A DNA stretch of 53,839 bases, from assembly GCA_913057725.1 (NCBI GenBank), contig CAJXOS010000026.1, positions 1-53,839 on the forward strand. The letters are read 5' to 3'. How positions within the stretch are numbered: position 1 is the first letter of the stretch; the number at the start of each line of letters is the position of its first letter. This document shows positions 17,101-24,995 of the stretch, in pieces. A program made the translations under genes and the position numbers. The stretch is from an uncultured Lewinella sp. (lineage in GTDB: Bacteria; Bacteroidota; Bacteroidia; Chitinophagales; Saprospiraceae). The notes under the pieces were generated by a model, which ran no database searches, was not told the origin of the DNA, and saw only the letters and a list, made by a program, of their open reading frames with translations.

Positions 17101-19035
17101 TATACTGTCCCGAAAGTCAATCTGCCCATCGAAGCCAAAGTCGATATTATCATCCTGAATGGCAAAATCACCATTAAAGAAGTTCGCATTTAGCTCTCCT
17201 GTGATACTTGCATTTTCGTAAGTATAATCCTTAAATGTTACACGGTCAATTGCCGCCGTAAGGCTGGCGGATGCTAAATCTGCAGTCAGACCAACGCCAT
17301 CAGCTACCTCTGAACGAAAATCAACCAATCCGAAATCGGGATTACCCGTCCAGCCCCCTAGATTAAAGTTGCTCAAGTTGAGGTTTCCTGAGTAGCGAGC
17401 ACGCTCCGCACCTTCCGTAAGGACCATTTGCATGTCCATCGATGCTTCGCCCAGATCAGTCTGCAATTGTCCATCGGCTACAAAATCAACGAAGAACCCA
17501 ACGAAGCTTCCGCTAAATCGCATGCGGCCCAGCTTGTCGTAATTAGCAGGCGGATTAAAGCCAGGTATTAGCTGCCTTAAGGTTCGAACCCTCGTATTAA
17601 ACTCGTCTAACTCCAGAATGAGAAATTCTTCTTGCTTAACGGCCAAGTTTTGAGAGGAGAAACTTCCCTCAATGTGTGTGCCATCAGCGAGGGTAATATT
17701 GAGATCGTTGCCTCGTAGGTTATTCACCCGGCCTCGAACCCGGCCCTCAATTTGAAGGTTGGTTTCGCGGTTGTTATCAAAGAAAGTATTGTCATTCAAC
17801 TTTGGTACAAAGGCAATAATGTCCTGCAAGGTTACATCAGCATCATGGAAACGCGCGTCCATCCGAACTCTGTCCTCAAAGAACTCCCAATCAGCAAAAG
17901 AGCGATAGGTGAACTTTAAAGAATCTCCGAGGCTACTGGTCGGAGTAATAATGGATAAACCATTAAGCGTCATTTCATTCGGAGAAACGATTGCTTCTCG
18001 AGCCGATAAACGCTCCAATTGAAAACCGCTTCTATCTTTTGCCGCAATCCAATTGACTCGACCAGTATAGGTCTCTTTATCTAAACGAAGACTGTCAATT
18101 TCGACTTGTATGTCGTACAGGTTGAGGTGCTTCAGGTCCAGTTGATCCTCAGGAAGAGCACGTACGGGCTCCTTTCGGTAGTTATGTAGTTCCAGTTGTC
18201 CTCCGGTGAGTTGAAGTTCTCCAACTCTTATATCAACACCTAAACTATCCAATACCTCCGGTACCACCTCCTCCAACGTCAGAGGGTCGTCGGTGATTGG
18301 GTCTACCACTGGTTCGTTAGCTGTTGTCGCATCGTATCCCCACCACTTTGACACTCGAACAATTGGTTTTCGCAGGTTGAGCGAACTTATATCCAGGAGT
18401 GGTTGCCCCAGCTCCATATCGTTCAGGTATATTTGACCATCGGTGATGTAAGCGTCTAAAGCACTTCCTTTTGTACTGTCTATCTGCGTAAAATGAACAT
18501 CCACCAAGTGGAGTTCCTTTAGGTTAAGCGGAACTGGTTTTTTCTCCTGCGGTTCTCCAGTGTATGGCTTCGGCGGGAACAAACGCAGCAAGGCCCATTC
18601 TATGTTAGAGACTGTATCTGTCGTTGCGCGACGAATGTTGAAGCTCGCACCGTCTATTGACAGGGCCTCAATTTCCAAGCCGCGCTTATAGATAGCGAAC
18701 GGATTCAGATTGAAATCAGCAACCAGATGACCACTTGACAAAAGGGTATCCAGTTTCTGGTCTGCGATATATAGATTCTGTAAATCAAGTTCGTCAAACC
18801 ACTTAATACGCACCCGCTCGAGGCTTACTGGAGTGCCCAAGGTTTTCTCGATTCGTTGAACGACTTGTTGAGCTAAATACTGTTGTACAAAGGGAAGTTG
18901 AAGAAAGAGAAATACGCCCACCAAAAGAATACCTAGCCACTTCAATACGCGCAGCCACCAACGCCTCTTACGAGGGGCCGGATCGGTAGTCTGAGACCTG
19001 GTATCAGCAGGTGGTGGAGTAGTTGTATCGCTCAT
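14131..19035 (-). CDS. tamB: TamB/DUF490 family envelope transport protein
   Basis: TamB-type proteins are long beta-taco bridges anchored in the inner membrane that carry phospholipid or help outer-membrane protein assembly. This 1634-residue protein has a Pro/Thr-rich cytoplasmic start, a basic stretch (RKRRWW), one transmembrane helix at about 29-50, then FVQQYLAQQVVQRIEKTLGT, the usual start of the AsmA-like repeat domain. The body is almost entirely amphipathic beta repeats. The C-terminal DUF490 domain is marked by EMNKQVFGLIALGQFLP and a final barrel-plug-like segment ending WRSLKGKK. A -7 box lies 15 bases before the start. No TamA-like gene is adjacent. Confidence 0.93.
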   Translation of the reverse strand: MSDTTTPPPADTRSQTTDPAPRKRRWWLRVLKWLGILLVGVFLFLQLPFVQQYLAQQVVQRIEKTLGTPVSLERVRIKWFDELDLQNLYIADQKLDTLLSSGHLVADFNLNPFAIYKRGLEIEALSIDGASFNIRRATTDTVSNIEWALLRLFPPKPYTGEPQEKKPVPLNLKELHLVDVHFTQIDSTKGSALDAYITDGQIYLNDMELGQPLLDISSLNLRKPIVRVSKWWGYDATTANEPVVDPITDDPLTLEEVVPEVLDSLGVDIRVGELQLTGGQLELHNYRKEPVRALPEDQLDLKHLNLYDIQVEIDSLRLDKETYTGRVNWIAAKDRSGFQLERLSAREAIVSPNEMTLNGLSIITPTSSLGDSLKFTYRSFADWEFFEDRVRMDARFHDADVTLQDIIAFVPKLNDNTFFDNNRETNLQIEGRVRGRVNNLRGNDLNITLADGTHIEGSFSSQNLAVKQEEFLILELDEFNTRVRTLRQLIPGFNPPANYDKLGRMRFSGSFVGFFVDFVADGQLQTDLGEASMDMQMVLTEGAERARYSGNLNLSNFNLGGWTGNPDFGLVDFRSEVADGVGLTADLASASLTAAIDRVTFKDYTYENASITGELNANFFNGDFAIQDDNIDFGFDGQIDFRDSIPVFDFKANVNRLALQPLNLSPANLVLAGLIDLNLRNTEFSKMEGDVNLRQIKLVKNDTENFDIDYMRAFTFFTASGEKVFRLESDIARGEVRGEFDINELPTSLQLFMLRNYPGFAQRLGFKEPRRIPDVNEFSFDLFVEDSKGLNFLVDPKLGILEDIDLSGRYNGTSDSLIFYLEMPSLTYGNLRLADIYVHMDALKNEGDLDIVVDSTIINGKPRLNTFTFLSILQSDTLDFAINISTDTPNLFDQVNLNGIFFLPDSIDYGLQLRQSNLSLLQTPWAIDENNLIRFGAGEISAENFTLKNKNRRIHIRNNGNKGLRVQLAHFNFNFLDQIWDYDPLNFSGDFDMLLQVDDVFKMQGVNAVMSCEDFHINDDNFGQFRLDAYTPDLKSQANTIISLSKDTTQMEVEAIFNLADLQEQVRGRRRIPVERQKNYLDLKTRFSGFPMAIAEYWLGTGLKNTHGYFNADLQVKGPTSALDVGGYIDARDGGFTIQSLQTHYTFKQGMIRASNTLFDASGTIIYDKYGNSALVDGGITHTRLKSLGLNARMRTRRFLGLDLAKGDNDLFYGKAIGSGEVLFTGDFQRPNIYVNGTVSDSTHLIIPVTDEAERSDLNFVRFVNRHQETQQQSTGSGNTKIKGLNLEMDIQVTEVADLEMIFDEKAGDILRGKGRGNLRILLPRAEDFQMYGDVTVTSGDYLFTLYDVINKDFRILPGGIISWNGDPLNAQIDIAASYKDLKTSLTTFIQEYLVNAPESEQKQAQQATDVDLILYLKGALFAPDISFDINFPNLQGVLENLAANKLNLLRQEPNEMNKQVFGLIALGQFLPSDLSFNSGEIISNTLSEYFSNQLSLLLTDLFSGVIGDGRTISSLDVDVDYNRVTAADLSNSQTNFGDAVEINLRSGLFNERVSLDIGGNFEFGQTTQNGTFFGENIVLEYAISSNRDLKIRLYERRDQDIGGGRRLQVGTGLSWRKEFNSFGEFWRSLKGKK

Positions 19036-19050
19036 TATTGGAAATCACTG

Positions 19051-19058
19051 CAAAGATA
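19051..19058 (-). promoter_or_regulatory. -7 box TATCTTTG upstream of tamB
   Basis: On the minus strand TATCTTTG is an exact match to TAnnTTTG. Its last base is 15 bases from the tamB ATG at 19035, so the leader would be only about ten bases. No TTTG was found at the expected -33 distance. Confidence 0.55.
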
Positions 19059-19129
19059 GAACCTTGCAGTGATCTTTTCAGTCTAGCTGTAACGGTATTA
19101 TAACACCTTTTTAACGCACAATTGGCCAC

Positions 19130-20098
19130 TTAAAGTTTAAGTTGCTCTGCTACAAATTCATATGCTCGGCGTTCATTCCAATAAGATCCTTCTTTATCAG
19201 GGCTGTAGAAGCCACAATGACCTCCGTATTGGGGAATTTCCAGATAAACATGCTCCAACTGTTCGGCAAGGGTCCTGGGATAACAGGGTGGGGCCAAGAA
19301 TGAATCATCCGCCGCATTGATGATGAGTGAAGGTCTTCTGATATTCGGCAGGAAATGCAAGCTAGAACAGGAGTACCAATAGTCCTCTGCACCAGCGTAG
19401 CCGTGGATTGGACCAGTGAATCCGCCGTCAAACCCCTGAAAGTCAGTAGGCATTTTCCCATTCAAGTGTAGGTGGTTGGGAAATTGATCTGCTTTCTGTT
19501 GTAGTTTCACATTGAGCGTTCGCATAAAGCGCAACATGTATACAAAGTTTTGTCGTCTAGCTATGGAGACATTCGCTGACGGCAGATCAATAGGAACCGA
19601 GAATACCACTCCTCCTTTTACTTCTGAAGGCAAATAAGCACCAGATTCTCCCAGGAATTTCAAGACAACTCCGCCGCCAAGACTAAAGCCGCTTAAGAAA
19701 ATAGTTCTATAACCACTCCTAATAGCATGCTGAACGACGAGTGAGAGATCATGGGATTCCCCCATGTTATACATTCGAAGACGGTCATTTACCCGACCGC
19801 TACACGAACGGAAGTTCACTCCGAGTGTATCCCAATCTCGGGTGTGGAAGTACCTAAATAACCCCTTTAGATAGTGGCGCTGCGTGTCTCCTTCCAAGCC
19901 ATGCATTCCAATTAGCAACTTATCATTGCCATCCTTAAGCCAATCTAAATCAAGGAAATCACCGTCTGGGGTATCTATTGTTTCGCGTTGGTACAGTAAA
20001 TCAGGCGTACGCCGAAACAGGGAAGGATAGATCGTATTGATATGCGCATTTGTAAACGGCCACGAAATTCGATAAGTAGAGTGGGGGATAAGGGGCAT
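19130..20098 (-). CDS. YheT-family alpha/beta hydrolase
   Basis: A 322-residue alpha/beta hydrolase of the YheT/ABHD1-3 type, a family of predicted carboxylesterases with poorly known substrates. Visible features: PDGDFLDLDW early, the oxyanion region MHGLEGDTQRHYLKGLFRYF, the family signature NFRSCSG, and the nucleophile elbow GFSLGG containing the catalytic Ser. The late segment INAADDSFLAPP carries the acid residue and YGGHCGF the catalytic His. No signal peptide is present, so it is probably cytoplasmic. It lies 6 bases downstream of the membrane-protein gene at 20105-21547 on the same strand and may be co-transcribed with it. Confidence 0.92.
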   Translation of the reverse strand: MPLIPHSTYRISWPFTNAHINTIYPSLFRRTPDLLYQRETIDTPDGDFLDLDWLKDGNDKLLIGMHGLEGDTQRHYLKGLFRYFHTRDWDTLGVNFRSCSGRVNDRLRMYNMGESHDLSLVVQHAIRSGYRTIFLSGFSLGGGVVLKFLGESGAYLPSEVKGGVVFSVPIDLPSANVSIARRQNFVYMLRFMRTLNVKLQQKADQFPNHLHLNGKMPTDFQGFDGGFTGPIHGYAGAEDYWYSCSSLHFLPNIRRPSLIINAADDSFLAPPCYPRTLAEQLEHVYLEIPQYGGHCGFYSPDKEGSYWNERRAYEFVAEQLKL

Positions 20099-20104
20099 GC
20101 TAGA

Positions 20105-21547
20105 TTAATTCACCGGATTTGTGATGGGGTAAAACTCCATAATGCGTAAAGGTCGATCCAAGCTATCCAGATGGGTTTGTAGACTATCACGTAATTGAAA
20201 AGCTGTAGTACTGTCTTGTACAATCTCGTCCACAAAAACCAAGAATCCTTGGCCTGTCCCACCTAGGCATGGTGGCCATACAGCGGTAGCCGTCAATCCT
20301 TTTTCGTTTAAGTGCGACAATTGTCTTCGAGCCTCAGCTTGTTGTTGGTAAATAGAATCAACCAGTAGGAAAAAAGTTTGATCTAATCTGTTATAGCGAT
20401 CACAACTGTAGTACAGCGCAGCTTCGTGACCGGGCAAAGCAGCAATGATACGAACGGGAGGTAGTGAAATACTGTCCGCATGATCGGAGCCTTCTGTTTG
20501 AATGAGCGCTTCAAATTGTTCTTCATTGATCCGCATCTCATATGGCTGAAAGGTGGAATCATAGAAACCAGCAATTGGAGCATCCACTTTGAAGTACTCA
20601 CGCTCTGGACGATTATCCTCGGCTGATCGCAAGGTTTGATTTCGGTAGACGCGCTCGGAAGGGAAGTTTACAGGTAACCGACGATATTCAATTCGGATGA
20701 AAAATATCATAGCTAAAAAACCAACCAGCATTAAGGACCACTGGTTGTAGTAGGTTCTTGGGAACCAGCGGAAATACTGATTTTGCATGGGACGCAGACG
20801 CTCGCTTAGGTAGTTTTTCAACTTCTTCCAGGGGCCCATTGCCAGGTTTTCCAATTGTTTTTGCCATTCTCCGGTAGGCAGAAAATTAAACGTACTAGTT
20901 TTCGGCACAAAGTTATCGGCCATACTGGGTGCCATTATCAACTTGGGCTTTCGCTGAGCAGTAACTTCAATCAGACCAAATCCATATCGAGTGCATTGCC
21001 TTTGGAGTTCATCGCGATACTTTGCCGGAAGGCCAGAAAAAGCATCATAACCAAATGCAACCCACTGGTCATTGGCTGGGTATTGCTTAAACTGCTCGAT
21101 AGCAAAAATGTAGCGATAACGGGGGAGGCGCCGAAACAGTACGAAGTAAACGCCTAATACTGCAGGAATGGTAGCCAAGAACAATAATAGACGCCAATAG
21201 AAATCTTCTCCCACCAACGGAAAGTATCCAGAGATATGTGCCACTGCTAAAAAGGTGGGCAATAAGAAGCTGGTAAATACCATCCCATCCCATAGGACAT
21301 GAGCTATTCGAGGCCGGTAGCAGATTTCATCGCGAGTCGCCTGAGAAGTGGCCTCAAATGTGGCTGAAAATACGATTCCGTCCTCTTGAGTATAATGCAA
21401 AAAGCCATCTGCGATGATATTGTTAGCACCACGCATATCCAATCCAGTAAGGGTGCCAGTGTTGGCCGCTCGGTTCCTAAGGCGGTAAAAGCTCTTGAGG
21501 TAGCCTAGCGCAATTTGCTTGATCGCATTTTCACTCAATGAGGACAT
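20105..21547 (-). CDS. Membrane protein of unknown function, about 480 residues
   Basis: I do not recognise this protein. Residues 1-70 look soluble, with IADGFLHYTQEDGIVFSATF followed by EATSQ, an order (Asp, then Glu-x-x-x-Gln) reminiscent of a nuclease-fold beta sheet. Two membrane segments follow (about 85-125), then a soluble block (WVAFGYDAFSGLPAKYRDEL) with a GLIEVTAQRKPKLI stretch, a third membrane segment near 260-275 (WSLMLVGFLAMIFFI), and a C-terminal domain with alternating strands and helices (EARRQLSHLNEKGLTATAVW) that weakly recalls SPOR-like repeats. These resemblances are by eye only. It sits 3 bases downstream of folP, so the two are likely in one transcript with the YheT hydrolase. 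Confidence 0.6.
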   Translation of the reverse strand: MSSLSENAIKQIALGYLKSFYRLRNRAANTGTLTGLDMRGANNIIADGFLHYTQEDGIVFSATFEATSQATRDEICYRPRIAHVLWDGMVFTSFLLPTFLAVAHISGYFPLVGEDFYWRLLLFLATIPAVLGVYFVLFRRLPRYRYIFAIEQFKQYPANDQWVAFGYDAFSGLPAKYRDELQRQCTRYGFGLIEVTAQRKPKLIMAPSMADNFVPKTSTFNFLPTGEWQKQLENLAMGPWKKLKNYLSERLRPMQNQYFRWFPRTYYNQWSLMLVGFLAMIFFIRIEYRRLPVNFPSERVYRNQTLRSAEDNRPEREYFKVDAPIAGFYDSTFQPYEMRINEEQFEALIQTEGSDHADSISLPPVRIIAALPGHEAALYYSCDRYNRLDQTFFLLVDSIYQQQAEARRQLSHLNEKGLTATAVWPPCLGGTGQGFLVFVDEIVQDSTTAFQLRDSLQTHLDSLDRPLRIMEFYPITNPVN

Positions 21548-21550
21548 AGG

Positions 21551-22399
21551 CTATATTTTATGTTCTTCTACTGCCCGCCAAATCTTGATGGCGTCATTCG
21601 CGGCACGAACGTCATGAACCCGGAGCAAGCGTGCTCCTTGCTGCAAGGCTACTACGTTTGCAGCAACAGTTCCATTAAGTGCTTCTTCAGAACTGGTTTC
21701 CAACAACTTGTAAATCATTGACTTTCGGGAAACACCAGCTAAGATCGGAACTTCCAAGATTTGAAACACATGTAGGCCCGCCAACAGCTCATAGTTCTGT
21801 TCGAGTGTCTTCCCAAAGCCGAAACCGGGATCAACAACAATATCATGTAAACCGAGGGACCTAAGTTGGTGTATTTCTGCAATCAGAAAATCCAACACCT
21901 CCTGAACAACGTCTTCATAGTTGGGTGCATGTTGCATCGTTTTTGGAGTACCCTGCATATGCATCAAGATGTAAGGCACTCGTAGTGCAGCCACCGTTTC
22001 ATACATCTTTGGATCGATGCTGCCTGCCGAAATATCATTAACTATTCCGGCACCGGCCGCTACAGCCTTCTTAGCCACCTCACTATGGACTGTATCGATA
22101 GAGATAATAGAATTAGGGAATTCTTTTTTTATGCCCTCGATAGGGCCAATGACTCGTTGAAGTTCTTCTTCCACGCTGATGACCGCTGCCCCTGGCCGTG
22201 AGGACATTCCACCCAAGTCTAAAATGGAGGCACCTTCTTGTACCATTTGCTCTGCGCTACGCAATGCACTGGACACATCTTGCTTTCTACTACCTGCATA
22301 GAAAGAATCGGGTGTAAGATTGATAATCCCCATCACTTTAGGTCCCGATAAATCCAGTAGAGTACCAGCACAATTCAATGTTGTCTGGGGAAATATCAT
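21551..22399 (-). CDS. folP: Dihydropteroate synthase
   Basis: FolP condenses p-aminobenzoate with dihydropterin pyrophosphate to make dihydropteroate in folate synthesis. All family signatures are visible: MGIINLTPDSF, SILDLGGMSSRPGA, SIDTVHSEVAKKA, IVNDISAG, ILMHMQGTPKTMQ, DPGFGFGKT, LAGVSRKSM and the final RVHDVRA. The start at ATG (complement 22397-22399) gives 282 residues, the normal length; an upstream ATG at 22480 would add 27 residues that run into the divergent gene. The sulfonamide-binding loop near TPDSF shows no obvious insertion. It is divergent from the DUF4230-like gene with 63 bases between them. Confidence 0.96.
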   Translation of the reverse strand: MIFPQTTLNCAGTLLDLSGPKVMGIINLTPDSFYAGSRKQDVSSALRSAEQMVQEGASILDLGGMSSRPGAAVISVEEELQRVIGPIEGIKKEFPNSIISIDTVHSEVAKKAVAAGAGIVNDISAGSIDPKMYETVAALRVPYILMHMQGTPKTMQHAPNYEDVVQEVLDFLIAEIHQLRSLGLHDIVVDPGFGFGKTLEQNYELLAGLHVFQILEVPILAGVSRKSMIYKLLETSSEEALNGTVAANVVALQQGARLLRVHDVRAANDAIKIWRAVEEHKI

Positions 22400-22408
22400 C
22401 GTACAACT

Positions 22409-22437
22409 TTTGGTGCGCGCTAAAGTTATTAAATTTG
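22409..22437 (+). promoter_or_regulatory. Promoter boxes upstream of the DUF4230-like gene
   Basis: TTTG at 22409-22412 and TAAATTTG at 22430-22437 match the Bacteroidota -33 and -7 consensus, with 17 bases between them, slightly shorter than usual. The -7 box is exact. It lies 25 bases before the ATG at 22463. Confidence 0.6.
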
Positions 22438-22462
22438 CAACTAAAGATTTCGCGTTACTTCT

Positions 22463-23650
22463 ATGGCTGTAAACATGCAAAAGGCAAACAAGATCGGCCG
22501 GATCTTAATTCTGCTCCTCCTGATCGCAATTGCCGTAATCGTCGTAAGCCGGCACTACAGTAGTAGGCCTGGTAGTTTTTTAGGTGAGCCCAGAGAATAT
22601 GAGCTCAACTACATGCCTGCTGATTATGAATTGGCGGTAGATCCTGATGATGCGATTGCGATCGCCAGTAATCCTCAACGTTATCGGAGGGAGTTTGATC
22701 AAATGGTGTACGACATCAATGTCAGCGTACTTCGCCATGTCAGTACCCGAATGGGACTTTCTGATAGTCTGCAAAATGCGGTATTGCAGGAATACGAAAC
22801 CAATCACCATCCATACCTCAAGACGCTTTACTTTAATGACTTTGTACGCCTTCGGGATACAACTGCCAATATGTACGAGTCGTGGTATGAAAACGAGAGT
22901 GGTAGTGCTACGAAAGTATTAGAAGAAATTACTTCGAAATACACTTGTTACTTGATCAACCAGATCATGGCGACGGTGATTCCTACGCAGGGCGGTACTG
23001 TGTTTGCTAAGGGTAGTGATTTGGAAACGCCTTGTGGTATAGCCCTAAATGAAGCATTAGGGCCGATGATAGAGCGAATGGAAGAACGGGCGGCCATCGA
23101 AGATTTTAGTCGCTCTCGAGGTTTGCTACAAGAGAAGGTAGAACGAGTCATCGCGGAATTAGCAACCATGGAGGTGCGAGACAAGAAGGGCATTAACAAA
23201 CAGATGCAAACTCGCATCTGGGGAATGAACGTTTCAAGCTCAGACCTGGAAATCACCGCCATCTCTATCCTAAAGGTTGGATTCCGCCTCAACGACTACT
23301 TCGATGTGAAGCTGAATCCGAAAGCCAACCTGGTAACAATTACCCTACCAGAGCCAATGATCCTCAGCCATGAGGTGTATCCGAAGATTGAAAAGCTGGA
23401 TATTGGCTGGTTGCGCGAGGTAGAGAGCGTTAACTTCAACGAGAGCTTTAACTCCTTGCGAAAAGAGTTTCGTCGTGAGGCTGTAGAAAGCAATATCATG
23501 AACCGCTCTGAACAACAAGCTATTGAACTAATGAATACGATGTTCGGCCCACTGGTAAAGAGCATCAATAATCGCTACGAATTGAAAGTAGTCTTCCGGG
23601 ATGTACCTGCTGCAGCTGAAGAGCTTGCAGATGATTACCTGCGCGACTAG
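22463..23650 (+). CDS. DUF4230-like single-pass membrane protein
   Basis: A 395-residue protein with one N-terminal membrane helix (about 14-30) and a large probably extracytoplasmic domain. The C-terminal 200 residues (SDLEITAISILKVGFRLNDY, then NLVTITLPEPMILSHEVYP, and ESFNSLRKEFRREAVES) resemble the DUF4230 family, in which a beta strand ending in ITLP is followed by a long amphipathic helix; the function of that family is unknown. The first 200 residues are predicted mostly helical and may be lineage-specific. It is followed after 26 bases by the ion-channel gene, suggesting an operon. A second in-frame ATG at 22475 is an alternative start. Confidence 0.65.
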   Translation: MAVNMQKANKIGRILILLLLIAIAVIVVSRHYSSRPGSFLGEPREYELNYMPADYELAVDPDDAIAIASNPQRYRREFDQMVYDINVSVLRHVSTRMGLSDSLQNAVLQEYETNHHPYLKTLYFNDFVRLRDTTANMYESWYENESGSATKVLEEITSKYTCYLINQIMATVIPTQGGTVFAKGSDLETPCGIALNEALGPMIERMEERAAIEDFSRSRGLLQEKVERVIAELATMEVRDKKGINKQMQTRIWGMNVSSSDLEITAISILKVGFRLNDYFDVKLNPKANLVTITLPEPMILSHEVYPKIEKLDIGWLREVESVNFNESFNSLRKEFRREAVESNIMNRSEQQAIELMNTMFGPLVKSINNRYELKVVFRDVPAAAEELADDYLRD

Positions 23651-23676
23651 TAACACGATTTGCACACGAACACACC

Positions 23677-24450
23677 ATGATCAGAAGGTTTTTCTTGCGG
23701 GAGGCGAATATGCTAGCGGCTATCATCCTGAATTCGATAGTCATTTTCGCACTCTACTTCCCTGAGTTGGAAGATACCCGCTGGCTTATTAATCTGGACC
23801 ACTTATTTATTGCGCTCTTTACCATTGAGGCCATTGTGAAGATTCGCACGTATGGCTGGAAGGGCTATTGGTCTAGCTATTGGAACCGGTTTGACTTCAC
23901 CATTGTACTCGGTAGTCTACCCACCTTATTGACCGATTTACTACCCATTATACCAGACACCTCCTTGTTGATTGTCTTGCGTTTATTCCGCCTCCTTCGT
24001 TTGGTTCGCTTTCTTCGTTTCGTGCCGAACATGGGAAAGGTGCTCAATGGCTTGGGGCGTGCATTGAAGTCATCTATTTTCGTAGTGCTAGCCTTGTTCT
24101 TCCTCAACATACTATTGGCACTTATTACCTGTCAGTTTTATGCAAACATTGCCCCAGAATATTTTGGTAACCCCTTAATATCCTCCTATTCCATATTCCA
24201 GCTGTTTACGGTGGAAGGATGGAACGAAGTGGCGCAGTCCGTTGCAGATCGCACTGGACATCCGTTTCTCATCGGCGTTACCCGCTTTTACTTTGTTATG
24301 ATTGTATTGCTAGGGGGAATATTTGGAATGTCGTTGGCAAATGCCGTTTTTGTGGATGAAATGACCATGGATAATAATGAAGCGCTAGAAGAGAAGATTG
24401 ATACTCTGCAAGAGGAAATCAGAGAGCTCAAGCGCATGCTAAGCAAATAG
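23677..24450 (+). CDS. Voltage-gated cation channel of the bacterial NaChBac/CavMr type
   Basis: A 257-residue six-helix channel subunit that should assemble as a tetramer in the inner membrane. The S4 voltage sensor has five arginines at every third position, R102, R105, R108, R111 and R114, within LRLFRLLRLVRFLRF. S5, pore helix and S6 follow, with the selectivity filter TVEGWNE at 178-184 (bases 24208-24228). Glycine rather than serine at filter position 4 resembles the calcium-selective CavMr more than NaChBac (TLESW); I infer possible calcium permeation. The C terminus EEKIDTLQEEIRELKRML is a short coiled coil, as in other bacterial channels of this class. The exonuclease gene starts 2 bases after the stop. 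Confidence 0.92.
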   Translation: MIRRFFLREANMLAAIILNSIVIFALYFPELEDTRWLINLDHLFIALFTIEAIVKIRTYGWKGYWSSYWNRFDFTIVLGSLPTLLTDLLPIIPDTSLLIVLRLFRLLRLVRFLRFVPNMGKVLNGLGRALKSSIFVVLALFFLNILLALITCQFYANIAPEYFGNPLISSYSIFQLFTVEGWNEVAQSVADRTGHPFLIGVTRFYFVMIVLLGGIFGMSLANAVFVDEMTMDNNEALEEKIDTLQEEIRELKRMLSK

Positions 24451-24452
24451 AC

Positions 24453-24995
24453 GTGAACTTCATCATCTACGACATTGAGGCTACCTGCTGGGAGGGTAGG
24501 CCGCCATCAATGACTCCTGAGACGATCGAAATTGGAGCAGTTAAGTTGAATAGATTTGGTGAAGTACTTGGTTCCTACCAGCGTTTCATCAAGCCCATCC
24601 TTCATCCTCAACTATCCTTATTCTGCCGCCAGTTGACTAATATCGACCAGGTTGATATTAACCGTGCCTCAACCTTTCCAGATGTAATTGAATCTTTCAA
24701 AGATTGGGTCGGTATATGGGACGATGACTACCTACTGTGCTCTTGGGGAAACTTTGATCAGAAGATTATCCAGAGAGACTGTGACCTGCATAACTTGGAA
24801 GATGAATGGACCGACCATTTCATCAATCTTCGTCGCCAGTATTATGAAATGAAAGGGCTACGCAAGCCGCGCGGACTCCGGAGAAGCGTCCTCACAGAAG
24901 GGTTCGAGTGGACCGGTGACCATCATCGTGCTTATGATGATGCCGAAAATCTGGCGAAGATATTCCTAAAGTACATTGATATGTGGCAGTACTAG
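24453..24995 (+). CDS. DEDDh 3'-5' exonuclease, ERI-1-like
   Basis: A 180-residue single-domain exonuclease. Motif I YDIEATCWEG holds Asp7 and Glu9; motif II is WGNFDQKII; motif III is HHRAYDDAENLAKIF with the catalytic His and Asp. The phrase EATCW is typical of the ERI-1/KapD-like group that trims RNA 3' ends, so RNA is the likelier substrate, but single-stranded DNA is possible. The start is GTG, 2 bases after the channel gene, so the two are translationally close, although no functional link is evident. It converges with the lipoprotein gene, overlapping by 4 bases. Confidence 0.88.
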   Translation: MNFIIYDIEATCWEGRPPSMTPETIEIGAVKLNRFGEVLGSYQRFIKPILHPQLSLFCRQLTNIDQVDINRASTFPDVIESFKDWVGIWDDDYLLCSWGNFDQKIIQRDCDLHNLEDEWTDHFINLRRQYYEMKGLRKPRGLRRSVLTEGFEWTGDHHRAYDDAENLAKIFLKYIDMWQY

